Origin: Curtobacterium sp. MCSS17_008
GTDB taxonomy: Bacteria; Actinomycetota; Actinomycetes; Actinomycetales; Microbacteriaceae
NCBI RefSeq assembly: GCF_003234185.1
Contig: NZ_QKSM01000013.1
Coordinates: 18,434-82,433 of the forward strand
DNA length: 64,000 bases
Reading direction: 5' to 3'
The notes beneath the pieces are model-generated. The model was not told the DNA's origin. It did not search any database and saw nothing but the letters and a program-made list of their open reading frames with translations. Position numbers and translations under genes: made by a program. Within the stretch, counting starts at the first letter, position 1. Every line of letters starts with the position of its first letter. Shown piece by piece: positions 32,582-41,702 of this stretch.

Positions 32582-34341
32582 CGCGCGGTTCCGGGGGGCG
32601 GCACGTCGGACCAGCGGACGGGAGGATCGGGGCGCGTCCCCGCGTCGGCCTGCCACGTGCCCGTGGGAGCCGTTGCAGCGGCGGGCGCGTCCGACGGACC
32701 GTCCGGCGCATGCGTGGCGGGGGCGCGTCGAGCCTCCCGTTCGCGCCACCGGTGGGAGGTGTCGACGGCGGCCGCCTCGACGGCGCGGTGCGCGGTGTCC
32801 GCCCAGAGCCGCTGCGCGTCGTGCGCGTCGAGCGCCCCGACCCGGGCGGACACCGGGCCGGCGACGGTGTGCACGTGCACCGACGCGAGCCGGAGCACGC
32901 GCTCGAGCGGCCCCTGCTCGACCTTGACGCTCTGCACGCGCGGCAGCGGGACGATCACGAGCGACCGCCACACCGCACCGAGCCGGAGCAGCACCGCGCC
33001 CGGTACGAAGCGGTAGCCGTTGCGTCGGAACGCGAACGGCCGGAGCCACGCGCCGCGGCCGGGCGAGTGCACGAAGCCACCGCGGTCCCCGGTCGTGGTG
33101 AGGCTGTCGTCCACGACGTTCACCGCCTCGGACGAGCCCTCGCGGAGTTCCTCCCGCGACGCCCTGGGACCGGCGACCGCGGTGCCGACGAGGCCGGGGA
33201 GGATGATGTCGAGCACCTGACGGACGTCCTCGGCGCGGCCGACGGGCAGCACGATCGAGGACACCTGCTGGTTGTTCGACGCCCCGTTGCCGGCGTTCGT
33301 CGCGCGGTTGATGCGGACGTCCCACCAGCCGAACGGGCGCCACAGCAGCGGCTGCGCGACGCTCACGGCGTGGATGCGGCCGGGCGGCAGCGTCTCGTTC
33401 GAGGTGGACACGAGCCCGAAGCCGATGCGGATGCCGTCGCGGGTCTCGGCGATCGTGTACTGCAGCGACCGCGAGAACTTCCGGACGGTGTACCCGCCGG
33501 CACCGATCACCACCGGGAACAGTCCGATCAGGATGCCGTACTCACCGGTGACCGCGATGCTGACGATCATCGCCGCGATGACCACCAGGAAGAACACCGT
33601 CGTGCCGGAGAGCAGCATCGACGCGATGAGCCGGCCCGGGTGCACCTTGACGATGCGGGTCGCGTGCACGGCCGCGGGGTCGAGCTCCGGCGAGAAGAGC
33701 TCGCCGACGCGGTCCTGCAGCACGCCGTTCGACGACCGCTCCGTCGTCCGCTCGTCGTCCTGCGCGCCCGAGGCCAGGACGAGGATGCGCTGCCGCAGGT
33801 CGTCCGCGGCCTTCGCCCCGAGGTAGGCGAGCTGGACGTTCGCGTCGTTGCCCGCCTGCGCGATCTCGAGCTTCGCGGTGCCGAAGATCCGCGGGACCAC
33901 GGGCCGCGAGATGTTGATGCCCTGGATCCGGTCGAGCCGGGCCTTGCGGTGGCTGCGGAACAGGACGCCGGACCGGACCTCGACCACGTCACCGGTGACG
34001 CGGAACTCGTGCATCCGCCAGGAGACGTAGAAGGACCCGATGAGCACGACGAGCAGCACCGCGATGCCGAGGAGCACCCAACCCACGGCGCCGTGCTCCC
34101 ACACGTAGCGGACCGGGTCGCCGTCGTCCCGCGGTCCCCCGCCGGGCACGAAGAACTCGACGAGCTGGTCGCGCAGGTTGTTCACGACGTACCCGAGGAC
34201 CACGATGAGGAAGATGCCGCCCTTGAGCAGCGGCGTCAACGGGTGCAGGCGGTGCCACTCGCCGTCGGTGAGCGGTGCCGCGGCGGCCGCGTTGCCCTGC
34301 CGCGGCGGGGCGGGCGGCGGCGGCCCGGGTCGGAACGTCAT
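32578..34341 (-). CDS. PH domain-containing membrane protein (YdbT-like)
   Basis: The 587-residue protein begins with a proline-rich start, then two membrane helices (GGIFLIVVLGYVVNNL, VGWVLLGIAVLLVVLIGSFY). Three bacterial PH (bPH2) modules follow, recognisable from repeated GVL-x-R..KARLDRIQGIN, SLQYTIAETRDGIRIGFGLV and FAFRRNGYRFVP/RVQSVKVEQGP. Another membrane pair separates modules 1 and 2 (MLLSGTTVFFLVVIAAMIV). The C-terminal 80 residues are low complexity. It pairs with the shorter PH-domain gene upstream, as in YdbS/YdbT of Bacillus, a pair linked to bacteriocin resistance. It starts at ATG 34,341, 8 bases after that gene. Confidence 0.85.
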   Translation of the reverse strand: MTFRPGPPPPAPPRQGNAAAAAPLTDGEWHRLHPLTPLLKGGIFLIVVLGYVVNNLRDQLVEFFVPGGGPRDDGDPVRYVWEHGAVGWVLLGIAVLLVVLIGSFYVSWRMHEFRVTGDVVEVRSGVLFRSHRKARLDRIQGINISRPVVPRIFGTAKLEIAQAGNDANVQLAYLGAKAADDLRQRILVLASGAQDDERTTERSSNGVLQDRVGELFSPELDPAAVHATRIVKVHPGRLIASMLLSGTTVFFLVVIAAMIVSIAVTGEYGILIGLFPVVIGAGGYTVRKFSRSLQYTIAETRDGIRIGFGLVSTSNETLPPGRIHAVSVAQPLLWRPFGWWDVRINRATNAGNGASNNQQVSSIVLPVGRAEDVRQVLDIILPGLVGTAVAGPRASREELREGSSEAVNVVDDSLTTTGDRGGFVHSPGRGAWLRPFAFRRNGYRFVPGAVLLRLGAVWRSLVIVPLPRVQSVKVEQGPLERVLRLASVHVHTVAGPVSARVGALDAHDAQRLWADTAHRAVEAAAVDTSHRWREREARRAPATHAPDGPSDAPAAATAPTGTWQADAGTRPDPPVRWSDVPPPGTAR

Positions 34342-34349
34342 CACCGCTC

Positions 34350-34871
34350 CTAGAGCCCGGCGCGACGGGACTCGGCGAGCTCGACGAGCCGGTCGCGCAG
34401 CTCGTCGGCGTCGGCGGCGGGGATGCCGGGGATCCGGACGTTCGTCGCGGCCGCGGCGGTGACGAACTTCAGCTCGCTGAGCCCGAGGACCCGGTCGAGC
34501 GGCCCGCGGTTGACGTCGACGAGCTGCATGCGTCCGTACGGCACGGCGGTGAACCGCTGCCACATCAGCCCGCGGCGCAGCACCAGGTCGTCGTCGCGCA
34601 GGGCGTAGCCGATGGCGCGGACGCGACGGGGCGTCAGGACGGCGGTGACCAGCGCGATGAGGGCGACCACGATCGCGACGCAGCTCCAGATCGTGCCGGC
34701 CGCGCCGTCGAAGCCGCCGAACAGCACCGCGAAGAGCACGCACCCGGCGGTCACGACCACGCCGACGACGATCGTGCTGACGAGTTCGGTCCACACGAGC
34801 TTCGACGAGACCCGTGTCCAGGTCGTCCCGGTCAGGCCGAGGCCCGGCTCGTCCAGTCGTTCGAGCGGCAT
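34350..34871 (-). CDS. PH domain-containing membrane protein (YdbS-like)
   Basis: The 173-residue protein has two membrane helices (TIVVGVVVTAGCVLFAVLF and SCVAIVVALIALVTAVL) and one bPH2 domain (GYALRDDDLVLRRGLMW, PYGRMQLVDVNRGPLDR). It ends with a helix rich in D, E, L and R. ATG 34,871 follows CAGGAGG, a strong ribosome binding site. It lies between DUF3180 and the larger YdbT-like gene in the same operon. Role inferred only from family: envelope stress or antimicrobial resistance. Confidence 0.85.
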   Translation of the reverse strand: MPLERLDEPGLGLTGTTWTRVSSKLVWTELVSTIVVGVVVTAGCVLFAVLFGGFDGAAGTIWSCVAIVVALIALVTAVLTPRRVRAIGYALRDDDLVLRRGLMWQRFTAVPYGRMQLVDVNRGPLDRVLGLSELKFVTAAAATNVRIPGIPAADADELRDRLVELAESRRAGL

Positions 34872-34893
34872 CACGGCCTCCTGCGGTCGTCGG

Positions 34894-35382
34894 TCAGTTC
34901 GCCGCGGTCCCGCCCCTCGGCAGATCGTCATCGTCGTCGCCCGGTGGCGGCGCCATGCACATGTGCTCGGCGACGAGCGCGCACACCACGAGCACGAGAC
35001 CGCCCCCGACCGCGACGGCGTTCGGCAGGACCGAGCCTAGCGGGGGCAGGGCCGACCTGGTCAGGAGGTACACGACGAGCCCGGCGGCGAACGCACCGAA
35101 CAGCGCGCCCGCGATGCTCGAGGCCTTCGCGAGCACGACGACCCGCGTCGCGTACAGGGGGTCGACGGCGTGCTGGCGGGTGGCGCCGTCGCGGGCGTGC
35201 CGACGGACGGGTCGGGCCATCGCGACGACCGCGACGCCGATCAGGGCGAGCGTCACGCCGAGGGGCGTCGAGAGCAGCAGGGTGGGTTCCTGGCGCGAGG
35301 CGAGGACCGCGTCGAGGGCGAACCCGGCGACGGCGGCGACCAGCGCGACGCTGATCAGGGTGGAGGCACGGGTGGGCTTCAC
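34894..35382 (-). CDS. DUF3180 family membrane protein
   Basis: The 162-residue protein has four likely membrane helices (TLISVALVAAVAGFALDAV, TPLGVTLALIGVAVVAMA, SIAGALFGAFAAGLVVYLL and VAVGGGLVLVVCALVAEHM) and an acidic tail. DUF3180 proteins are encoded after folK in many actinobacteria, and this one follows that pattern. GTG 35,382 overlaps the folK stop (GTGA). Function unknown. Confidence 0.85.
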   Translation of the reverse strand: MKPTRASTLISVALVAAVAGFALDAVLASRQEPTLLLSTPLGVTLALIGVAVVAMARPVRRHARDGATRQHAVDPLYATRVVVLAKASSIAGALFGAFAAGLVVYLLTRSALPPLGSVLPNAVAVGGGLVLVVCALVAEHMCMAPPPGDDDDDLPRGGTAAN

Positions 35383-35936
35383 GCGGCGGACTCCGTTCCG
35401 GTGCTGTCCGTCCCGGAGGCGCCGCTCGCTGCCGCGAACAGGCGCGGCTCGTCGATCCGCTCCGTGTCGTCGCCGAGCGCGTCGAGCAGGTCGGCGACGC
35501 GTCCGACACCCGGCAGCACGGCGTCCGGGTCGGCGTCGAGCCACGGCGCGAGCACGAACGCCCGCTCCCCCGCGCGCGGGTGCGGGACCGTCAGGGTCGC
35601 GGTGTCGAGCCGGAGGTCGTCGATCGCCACGACGTCCAGGTCGAGCGTCCGGTCGCCCCAGCGGACCTCACGGGTACGGCCGTGGTCGTCCTCGATGCGG
35701 TGCAGGGCGTCGAGGAGCTCCTGCGGTGCCAGGTCGGTGTCCACCACGACCACGCCGTTCCGGTAGCGCGGCTTCGTGTCGTCCAGCCCGTCCAGCGTCA
35801 GGGCGACGGACTCGACCTCACGGCTCGACGCCACCGGTCGGACACCGGGCACGGCCGTGATCGCCCGGGCCGCGGCGCGCAGGGTGCTCCCGCGGTCGCC
35901 GAGGTTCGCGCCCAGGGCGATGACCACCCGGCTCAC
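35379..35936 (-). CDS. folK: 2-amino-4-hydroxy-6-hydroxymethyldihydropteridine diphosphokinase
   Basis: HPPK transfers pyrophosphate from ATP to hydroxymethyldihydropterin in folate synthesis. The 185-residue protein shows VVIALGANLGDRGSTLRAA at the start, the ATP-binding WGDRTLDLDVV with its two Asp residues, and PHPRAGERAFVLAPW. Length is slightly above the family because of a low-complexity C-terminus (SGASGTDSTGTESAA). GTG 35,936 overlaps the folB stop. Confidence 0.95.
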   Translation of the reverse strand: MSRVVIALGANLGDRGSTLRAAARAITAVPGVRPVASSREVESVALTLDGLDDTKPRYRNGVVVVDTDLAPQELLDALHRIEDDHGRTREVRWGDRTLDLDVVAIDDLRLDTATLTVPHPRAGERAFVLAPWLDADPDAVLPGVGRVADLLDALGDDTERIDEPRLFAAASGASGTDSTGTESAA

Positions 35937-36322
35937 TCTTCTTCCTCGTGCAGCAGCGCGCCGCCGCGGGCACGACGGATCGTGATCGACACGTCGGTGA
36001 ACGGCACGGTGATCGGCGCCTGCGGCTTGTGCACGGTGACCTCGGTCGCCAGGGCCGCTCGGTGCGTCAGGACCGCGGCGGCGATGCGCTCGGCGACGGT
36101 CTCGATGAGGTCGACCGGGTCGCGCTCGATCTCGGCGACGACCTGCTCGGCGAGCACTCCGTAGTGCACGGTGTCGGCCAGGTCGTCGCTGCCCGAGGCC
36201 GCGGCGGCGTCGACCTCGACCGCGACGTCGACGACGAAGTCCTGGCCGTCGGCGCGCTCGTGGTCGAAGACGCCGTGGTGTCCGCGGGCACGGACGCCGG
36301 TCAGTCGGATGGTGTCCCTCAT
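35933..36322 (-). CDS. folB: dihydroneopterin aldolase
   Basis: FolB cleaves dihydroneopterin to hydroxymethyldihydropterin. The 129-residue protein matches the family from IRLTGVRARGHHGVFDHERA (substrate-binding Glu follows the GVFDHE turn) to LIETVAERIAAAVL and the late VHKPQAPI with the catalytic Lys. ATG 36,322 overlaps the folP stop (ATGA) and its own stop overlaps folK. Confidence 0.95.
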   Translation of the reverse strand: MRDTIRLTGVRARGHHGVFDHERADGQDFVVDVAVEVDAAAASGSDDLADTVHYGVLAEQVVAEIERDPVDLIETVAERIAAAVLTHRAALATEVTVHKPQAPITVPFTDVSITIRRARGGALLHEEEE

Positions 36323-37320
36323 GTTCGCGCTGCCCTCCAGGCATCCCAGACGTCGAGCACGGCACGGGTCGGTGCCGGGTCGTGCACGCGGACGCCCCAT
36401 GCACCGCGTTCGGCGGCGAGCAGGCTGATCGCCGCCGTGGCGAGGTCGCGCTCCGCCGGCGGGGCGCCGGCGGCGCTGCCCACCCCGTCGAGGAACCGTT
36501 TGCGCGAGGCGGCGACGAGCACGGGCAGCCCGATCGACGCGAACCGTTCGTACCCGGCCAGGATCTCCCAGTTCTGGGCGCCACGCTTGGCGAACCCCAG
36601 ACCCGGGTCGATGACGACCTGTTCCTCGCGGACGCCCAGGACGATGAGCTCGGCGACGCGGAGCTCGACCTCGCGCCGGACCTCCTCCACGGCGTGGGTG
36701 TACTCGGCGTTCCGGTACATGCGGTCGCTGTGGCCGCGCCAGTGCATCACCACGAAACCGGTGCCGGTGTCGCGCACGAGGCGGACCATGTCCGGGTCGG
36801 CCAGTCCGCCGGAGACGTCGTTGACGATGGCGGCCCCGGCCTCGAGCGCACGCTCCGCCGTTGCGGCGTTCATCGTGTCGACGCTGACGGCGATGCCCTC
36901 GGACACGAGCTGACGGACAACCGGCAGCACGCGTTCCTGTTCGACCTCCAGCGGTACGCGCTCCGCACCGGGTCGGGTGGACTCACCGCCGACGTCGACC
37001 AGGTCGGCCCCGGCGGTGACGAGGTCACGGGCGTGTGCGACCGCGGCGTCCACCGCGAGGTGCAGGCCGCCGTCGCTGAACGAGTCCGGCGTGACGTTGA
37101 GGATCCCCATCACCCGGGTGCGGTCGTCCGTGGCGGGACGCTCGGCACCGTCGCGGTCACGCCGACGGCCGGTCACGATCTCCGGCACCGGTGCTGGTGC
37201 GCGGAGGTCGATCGCGACCGTCGGCGGTCCCGCGGCGGCGGTCCTGGCCCGTCGTTCGGCAGCGGCGGCCTGGCTCACCTCGGCGAGCCGGCGCGCGCGT
37301 CTCGTCGGCAGCTCGGTCAT
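36319..37320 (-). CDS. folP: dihydropteroate synthase
   Basis: DHPS joins p-aminobenzoate to hydroxymethyldihydropterin pyrophosphate and is the sulfonamide target. The 333-residue reading has VMGILNVTPDSFSDGG starting near residue 70, GGESTRPGA, VNDVSGG, DPGLGFAKR and the late SRKRF. About 55-65 residues precede the usual start and are Arg/Ala-rich, so either the protein has an extension or an internal start is used. ATG 37,320 lies 6 bases after the ftsH stop, without a clear ribosome binding site. Confidence 0.93.
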   Translation of the reverse strand: MTELPTRRARRLAEVSQAAAAERRARTAAAGPPTVAIDLRAPAPVPEIVTGRRRDRDGAERPATDDRTRVMGILNVTPDSFSDGGLHLAVDAAVAHARDLVTAGADLVDVGGESTRPGAERVPLEVEQERVLPVVRQLVSEGIAVSVDTMNAATAERALEAGAAIVNDVSGGLADPDMVRLVRDTGTGFVVMHWRGHSDRMYRNAEYTHAVEEVRREVELRVAELIVLGVREEQVVIDPGLGFAKRGAQNWEILAGYERFASIGLPVLVAASRKRFLDGVGSAAGAPPAERDLATAAISLLAAERGAWGVRVHDPAPTRAVLDVWDAWRAART

Positions 37321-37326
37321 GCCGGG

Positions 37327-39315
37327 CTAGGCGGGGGCGATACCCGGGTTGCCGAACGGGCGGCGACGGGGCTTCGACGACGACTCCGGCTCACCCTGCT
37401 CCGCCGCGGTCGACGCGGCCTTGCCCGGGTACGAGATCGCCGGCAGGTTCGACACCGGGCGGCTGTCGCTCGAGAGCCACTGCGGGCGCTCCGGGAGCTT
37501 GCGGACGTCCTTGAAGATCTCGACGAGCTCCGGCGCGTCCAGCGTCTCCTTCTCGAGGAGCTCGCCGGCCAGGCGGTCGAGGATGTCGCGGTTGTCGTTG
37601 AGCACCTGGTAGGCCTCGTCGTGCGCGGCCTCGAGCAGGGCACGCGTCTCGGCGTCGACCGTCTCAGCGATGTTCTCCGAGTAGTCGCGACCGCTGCTGC
37701 CGCCCATCTCGCGGCCGACGAAGGGCTCGCTCGAGCCCGAGCCGAGCTTGACGGAACCGACGGCACGGCTCATGCCGTACTCGGTCACCATCTTCCGCGC
37801 GGTGGAGGTCGCCTTCTCGATGTCGTTCGACGCACCCGTGGTCGGGTCGTGGAACACGATCTCCTCGGCGACGCGGCCGCCCATGGCGTAGGTGAGCTGG
37901 TCGAGCAGCTCGTTGCGCGTCACGGAGTACTTGTCCTCGAGCGGGAGCACCATCGTGTAGCCGAGGGCGCGACCGCGGGGCAGGATCGTGATCTTCGTGA
38001 CCGGGTCGGTGTGGCGCATCGCGGCGGCGGCCAGGGCGTGACCGCCCTCGTGGTACGCCGTGATGAGCTTCTCCTGGTCGGACATGATCCGCGTGCGGCG
38101 CTGCGGACCGGCCATGACGCGGTCCACCGCCTCGTCCAGGGCACGGTTGTCGATGAGCTGCGCGTTCGAGCGGGCCGTCAGCAGCGCGGCCTCGTTGAGG
38201 ACGTTCGCCAGGTCGGCACCGGTGAAGCCGGGGGTCTTGCGGGCGAGCAGCTCGAGGTCGACGCTCGCGGCGAGCGGCTTGCCCTTCGCGTGCACCTCGA
38301 GGATCTGCTTGCGGCCGCCGAGCGACGGGGCGTCGACGCCGATCTGGCGGTCGAAGCGGCCCGGACGCAGGAGCGCGGGGTCGAGGACGTCGGGACGGTT
38401 GGTCGCGGCGATGAGGATGACGTTGGTCTTGCCGTCGAAGCCGTCCATCTCGACGAGCAGCTGGTTCAGCGTCTGCTCGCGCTCGTCGTTGCCGCCACCG
38501 ATGCCGGCGCCGCGGTGACGACCGACCGCGTCGATCTCGTCGATGAAGACGATCGCGGGGGCGTTCTGCTTGGCCTGCTCGAACAGGTCACGGACACGGC
38601 TCGCACCGACACCCACGAACATCTCGACGAAGTCCGAACCGGAGATCGAGTAGAACGGCACGCCCGCCTCGCCGGCGACGGCTCGTGCGAGCAGGGTCTT
38701 GCCGGTACCGGGAGGGCCGTACAGCAGCACGCCCTTCGGGATCTTCGCGCCGACGGCCTGGAACTTCGCCGGCTCCTGCAGGAACTCCTTGATCTCGTGG
38801 AGTTCCTCGATCGCCTCGTCGGAACCCGCGACGTCGGCGAACGTGACCTGCGGGTTCTCCTTGTTGTTCATCTTCGCGCGCGACTTGCCGAACTGCATCA
38901 CCTTCGAGCCGCCGCCCTGGGCGCTCGACAGGAGGAACCAGAACAGGGCGCCGATGATGAGGAACGGCAGGATGATGCCGAGCAGCGACAGGAACCAGTT
39001 GCCCTGGTTCACGATGTCGTTGTACCCGTCGGGCAGGTTCGCGTCGTTGACGGCCTGGATGACCTCGTCGCCGCGCGGCGTGGAGTAGAAGAACTGCTCC
39101 TTCGCGTTGCCGTCCTTGAGGGTCAGGTCGACGCGCTGCTCGGTCGAGTTGACGACCACGGACGAGACCTTGCCGTCGGCGAGCTGCTCGAGACCCTTCT
39201 GGGTGTCGATCTGCTGCGTGCCGGACTGCGCGATCACGCTCCAGCCGATGAAGATGCCGACCAGCGCGATGAGCACGTAGAGGTACGGGCCGCGGAAGAT
39301 GCGCTTGAAGTTCAT
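37327..39315 (-). CDS. ftsH: ATP-dependent zinc metalloprotease FtsH
   Basis: FtsH is a membrane AAA protease that degrades misfolded and regulatory membrane proteins. The 662-residue protein has two membrane helices ([19 protein letters not shown] and [20 protein letters not shown]) around a periplasmic-side domain, Walker A GPPGTGKT at 200-207, the second region of homology ([17 protein letters not shown]) and the zinc site HEGGH at 422-426. Length is typical. It starts at ATG 39,315. It heads the folate block and follows hpt and tilS, a standard actinobacterial order. Confidence 0.97.
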   Translation of the reverse strand: MNFKRIFRGPYLYVLIALVGIFIGWSVIAQSGTQQIDTQKGLEQLADGKVSSVVVNSTEQRVDLTLKDGNAKEQFFYSTPRGDEVIQAVNDANLPDGYNDIVNQGNWFLSLLGIILPFLIIGALFWFLLSSAQGGGSKVMQFGKSRAKMNNKENPQVTFADVAGSDEAIEELHEIKEFLQEPAKFQAVGAKIPKGVLLYGPPGTGKTLLARAVAGEAGVPFYSISGSDFVEMFVGVGASRVRDLFEQAKQNAPAIVFIDEIDAVGRHRGAGIGGGNDEREQTLNQLLVEMDGFDGKTNVILIAATNRPDVLDPALLRPGRFDRQIGVDAPSLGGRKQILEVHAKGKPLAASVDLELLARKTPGFTGADLANVLNEAALLTARSNAQLIDNRALDEAVDRVMAGPQRRTRIMSDQEKLITAYHEGGHALAAAAMRHTDPVTKITILPRGRALGYTMVLPLEDKYSVTRNELLDQLTYAMGGRVAEEIVFHDPTTGASNDIEKATSTARKMVTEYGMSRAVGSVKLGSGSSEPFVGREMGGSSGRDYSENIAETVDAETRALLEAAHDEAYQVLNDNRDILDRLAGELLEKETLDAPELVEIFKDVRKLPERPQWLSSDSRPVSNLPAISYPGKAASTAAEQGEPESSSKPRRRPFGNPGIAPA

Positions 39316-39449
39316 GTGATCCGGGCGCGGAGGCCCGACACCTTTCTCTGCCGGAGTTGCGTGGAGGTCAGCATACGGCGGCGACTCTGTGGCGAGAATG
39401 GGTGTCCTCTGCGGGCGAACTCCACCAGAGCCAGGAGACCGCCGTGCGA

Positions 39450-39471
39450 GCCGTCCGGTCGCTCGGACGGC
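39450..39471. terminator. hairpin between hpt and ftsH
   Basis: GCCGTCCG (39,450-39,457) and CGGACGGC (39,464-39,471) pair around a 6-base loop. It lies just after the hpt stop codon, and may end or attenuate transcription before ftsH. Confidence 0.5.
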
Positions 39472-39483
39472 CCCGTCCGTCCG

Positions 39484-40035
39484 TCAGGAGTAGACGTGCG
39501 GCGCGAGCACGCCGATTCCGCGCAGGTTCCGGTAGCGCTCGTCGAAGTCGAGGCCGTAGCCGACCACGAAGGCGTCCGGGATCTCGAAGCCGGCGTACTT
39601 CACGTCGACCTCGACCTTGGCGGCCTCGGGTTTGCGGAGCAGCGCGACGATCTCGACGCTCGCGGCGCCGCGGGACTCGAGGTTCTGCTTGAGCCAGGAC
39701 AGCGTCAGGCCGGAGTCGATGATGTCCTCGACGATGATGACGTCACGACCGTGCAGGTCGGTGTCGAGGTCCTTGAGGATCCGCACCACGCCGGACGACT
39801 TCGTGCCGGAGCCGTACGACGACACCGCCATCCAGTCCATGCGCGCCTGCATCTTGAGGTGCCGCGAGAAGTCCGCCATCACCATGACGGCGCCCTTCAG
39901 CACGCCGACGAGCAGCGGGTCCTTGCCCGCGTAGTCGCGGTCGACCGCCGCGGCGAGTTCGGCGAGCTTCTCGTCGATCTGCTCGGGGGTGAAGAGCACT
40001 TCGGACAGGTCTGCCTGGACGTCGGAGAGTTCCAC
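39484..40035 (-). CDS. hpt: hypoxanthine phosphoribosyltransferase
   Basis: HPRT salvages hypoxanthine and guanine using PRPP. The 183-residue protein shows LLVGVLKGAVMVMADF, the PRPP-binding signature VIIVEDIIDSG at 99-109 and VGYGLDFDERYRNLRGIGVL at the end. Length fits the family. It starts 9 bases after the tilS stop, and the two are surely co-transcribed. Confidence 0.96.
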   Translation of the reverse strand: MELSDVQADLSEVLFTPEQIDEKLAELAAAVDRDYAGKDPLLVGVLKGAVMVMADFSRHLKMQARMDWMAVSSYGSGTKSSGVVRILKDLDTDLHGRDVIIVEDIIDSGLTLSWLKQNLESRGAASVEIVALLRKPEAAKVEVDVKYAGFEIPDAFVVGYGLDFDERYRNLRGIGVLAPHVYS

Positions 40036-40044
40036 CAGAGCACT

Positions 40045-41064
40045 CTAACGGGCGGCGAACGCGATGCGCTCGCCCTCCCGCGACGCCCGGACACCGGGCA
40101 GGTCGACGGGTCCCTGGCCGTGCCAGTCGGTGACGAGCCGGCAGACCTCGAGCGTCTGCGTCCGGGACAGCGTCACGCAGAACTCCCCCTCGACGGCCAG
40201 GCGGACGAGTCGCTGCCGGAGTGCGGGCGGGTTCGCCTGCAGCTCGGGCACGGACAGGGAGATGCCCGCCTCGGAGTGCTCTGCGAGGTCCTCGGCCATC
40301 TCCTCGGCGAAGTGGTCGAGTGCCGCGGCGTCCTCGCGGAGCTGCTCGGCCGTGCGCGCGAGGGCCTCGGGCACCCCGGCGCCGAGCTCGCGCTCGAGGG
40401 CCGGCATGAGCGCGTTCCGGACCCGCACCCGCGCGTACGCGGGGTCGTCGTTCTGCGGGTCGTCCCACGGTACGAGCCCGGCGGCGGCGCACGCCTGCCG
40501 CGTCGTGTGCCGGCGCACGCCGAGCAGCGGACGACCGTAGGCCGGTCCGACCGTCCGCTGCGCCAACGGCGGCATGCCGGACAGCGCGTCGGGCCCGCTG
40601 CCGCGCAGCAGGCCCAGCAGGACCGTCTCGGCCTGGTCGTCGAGGGTGTGTCCGAACAGCACCAGGGGCGACCCCGTGTCGGCGGCGACCTGTGCGATCG
40701 CGGCGTGCCGTGCCTCCCGGGCGGCGCCCTCCGGACCCCCGTCGGAGCCGACGGCCACCCGACGGGCCGTCACCGGGTCGAGACCCAGCGACGCGGCCGT
40801 CCGGGAGGCGCGGCTCGCCACCGCCTCGCTGCCCGCCTGGAGCGCGTGGTCGACGACCACCGCGCCGGCCCGCAGGTCCTGCTTCGGCGCCTCGAACGCG
40901 GTGGCGGCGGCGAGCGCCAGCGAGTCGGCTCCGCCGCTCAGCGCGACCGTGACCAGGTCACCGGCCGAGACGACACCCTGCTGCAGCGCGTCGGCGAGCA
41001 GCGCGCGCACGGCGCGACGGGTCTCGGCGGTGGCGGGGTCCAACCGGGGACGCGGGGAGTTCAC
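40045..41064 (-). CDS. tilS: tRNA(Ile)-lysidine synthase TilS
   Basis: TilS converts the wobble cytidine of tRNA-Ile (CAU) to lysidine, which makes it read AUA. The 339-residue protein has the PP-loop SGGADS at 43-48, [10 protein letters not shown] and [20 protein letters not shown]. The C-terminal part is short, as in other actinobacterial TilS. ATG 41,064 is divergent from ppa with a 59-base gap. Confidence 0.95.
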   Translation of the reverse strand: MNSPRPRLDPATAETRRAVRALLADALQQGVVSAGDLVTVALSGGADSLALAAATAFEAPKQDLRAGAVVVDHALQAGSEAVASRASRTAASLGLDPVTARRVAVGSDGGPEGAAREARHAAIAQVAADTGSPLVLFGHTLDDQAETVLLGLLRGSGPDALSGMPPLAQRTVGPAYGRPLLGVRRHTTRQACAAAGLVPWDDPQNDDPAYARVRVRNALMPALERELGAGVPEALARTAEQLREDAAALDHFAEEMAEDLAEHSEAGISLSVPELQANPPALRQRLVRLAVEGEFCVTLSRTQTLEVCRLVTDWHGQGPVDLPGVRASREGERIAFAAR

Positions 41065-41123
41065 CCGGTAACGTTAGCCGCGCTCACCGAGCGACCGACA
41101 GATCCACTGGAACAGGAGTGCAC

Positions 41124-41615
41124 ATGGCCGCGTACGACGTCGTCATCGAGATCCCCAAGGGCAGCCGCAACAAGTACGAGGTCGACCACGAGACCGGTCG
41201 CGTCTACCTCGACCGCGTGCTCTTCACCGCGTTCGTCTACCCGACCGACTACGGCTTCTTCGAGAAGACCCTCGCCGACGACGGCGACCCCGTGGACGCG
41301 CTCGTGCTGCTCGAGTACCCGCTGCACCCGGGTGTCGGCGTCAAGGTCCGCCCGGTCGGCGTCTTCAAGATGACCGACGAGGCCGGCAGCGACGCCAAGA
41401 TCATCTGCGTCCCGGCCAAGGACCCGCGCTGGCAGCACATCCAGGACATCTCGGACGTGCCGCAGGGCCAGAAGGACGAGATCGCGCACTTCTTCGAGCG
41501 CTACAAGGACCTCGAGCCGAACAAGTGGGTCAAGACCGAGGGCTGGGGCGACGTCGCCGAGGCCGAGGCGATCGTGCAGGCCGGTCAGGCCGCGTACGTC
41601 CCCGCTGGTCACTGA
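41124..41615 (+). CDS. ppa: inorganic pyrophosphatase
   Basis: The soluble family I enzyme hydrolyses pyrophosphate and so drives biosynthetic reactions. The 163-residue protein has [38 protein letters not shown] with the metal-binding aspartates, and [11 protein letters not shown] 41,124 follows AGGAG by 6 bases; GTG 41,118 is a less likely start. A strong hairpin follows, so it is monocistronic. Confidence 0.97.
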   Translation: MAAYDVVIEIPKGSRNKYEVDHETGRVYLDRVLFTAFVYPTDYGFFEKTLADDGDPVDALVLLEYPLHPGVGVKVRPVGVFKMTDEAGSDAKIICVPAKDPRWQHIQDISDVPQGQKDEIAHFFERYKDLEPNKWVKTEGWGDVAEAEAIVQAGQAAYVPAGH

Positions 41616-41625
41616 CGCCCGTACA

Positions 41626-41674
41626 CACGACGACGGCGCCCGCGCTCCCCTCGGGGAGTGCGGGCGCCGTCGTG
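41626..41674. terminator. strong bidirectional hairpin between ppa and the NlpC/P60 gene
   Basis: CGACGGCGCCCGC (41,631-41,643) pairs with GCGGGCGCCGTCG (41,660-41,672), with CTCCCC/GGGGAG closing the loop. It lies 12 bases after the ppa stop between convergent genes. Confidence 0.85.
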
Positions 41675-41702
41675 CTCGTGGGGCGGACGGGCCGCGTCCT
41701 CG

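Noticed and set aside
36382..41373. A 1663-codon plus-strand frame through folP, ftsH, hpt and tilS
   Set aside because: It is an uninterrupted antisense frame over four well-identified minus-strand genes, and has no domain or start signals.
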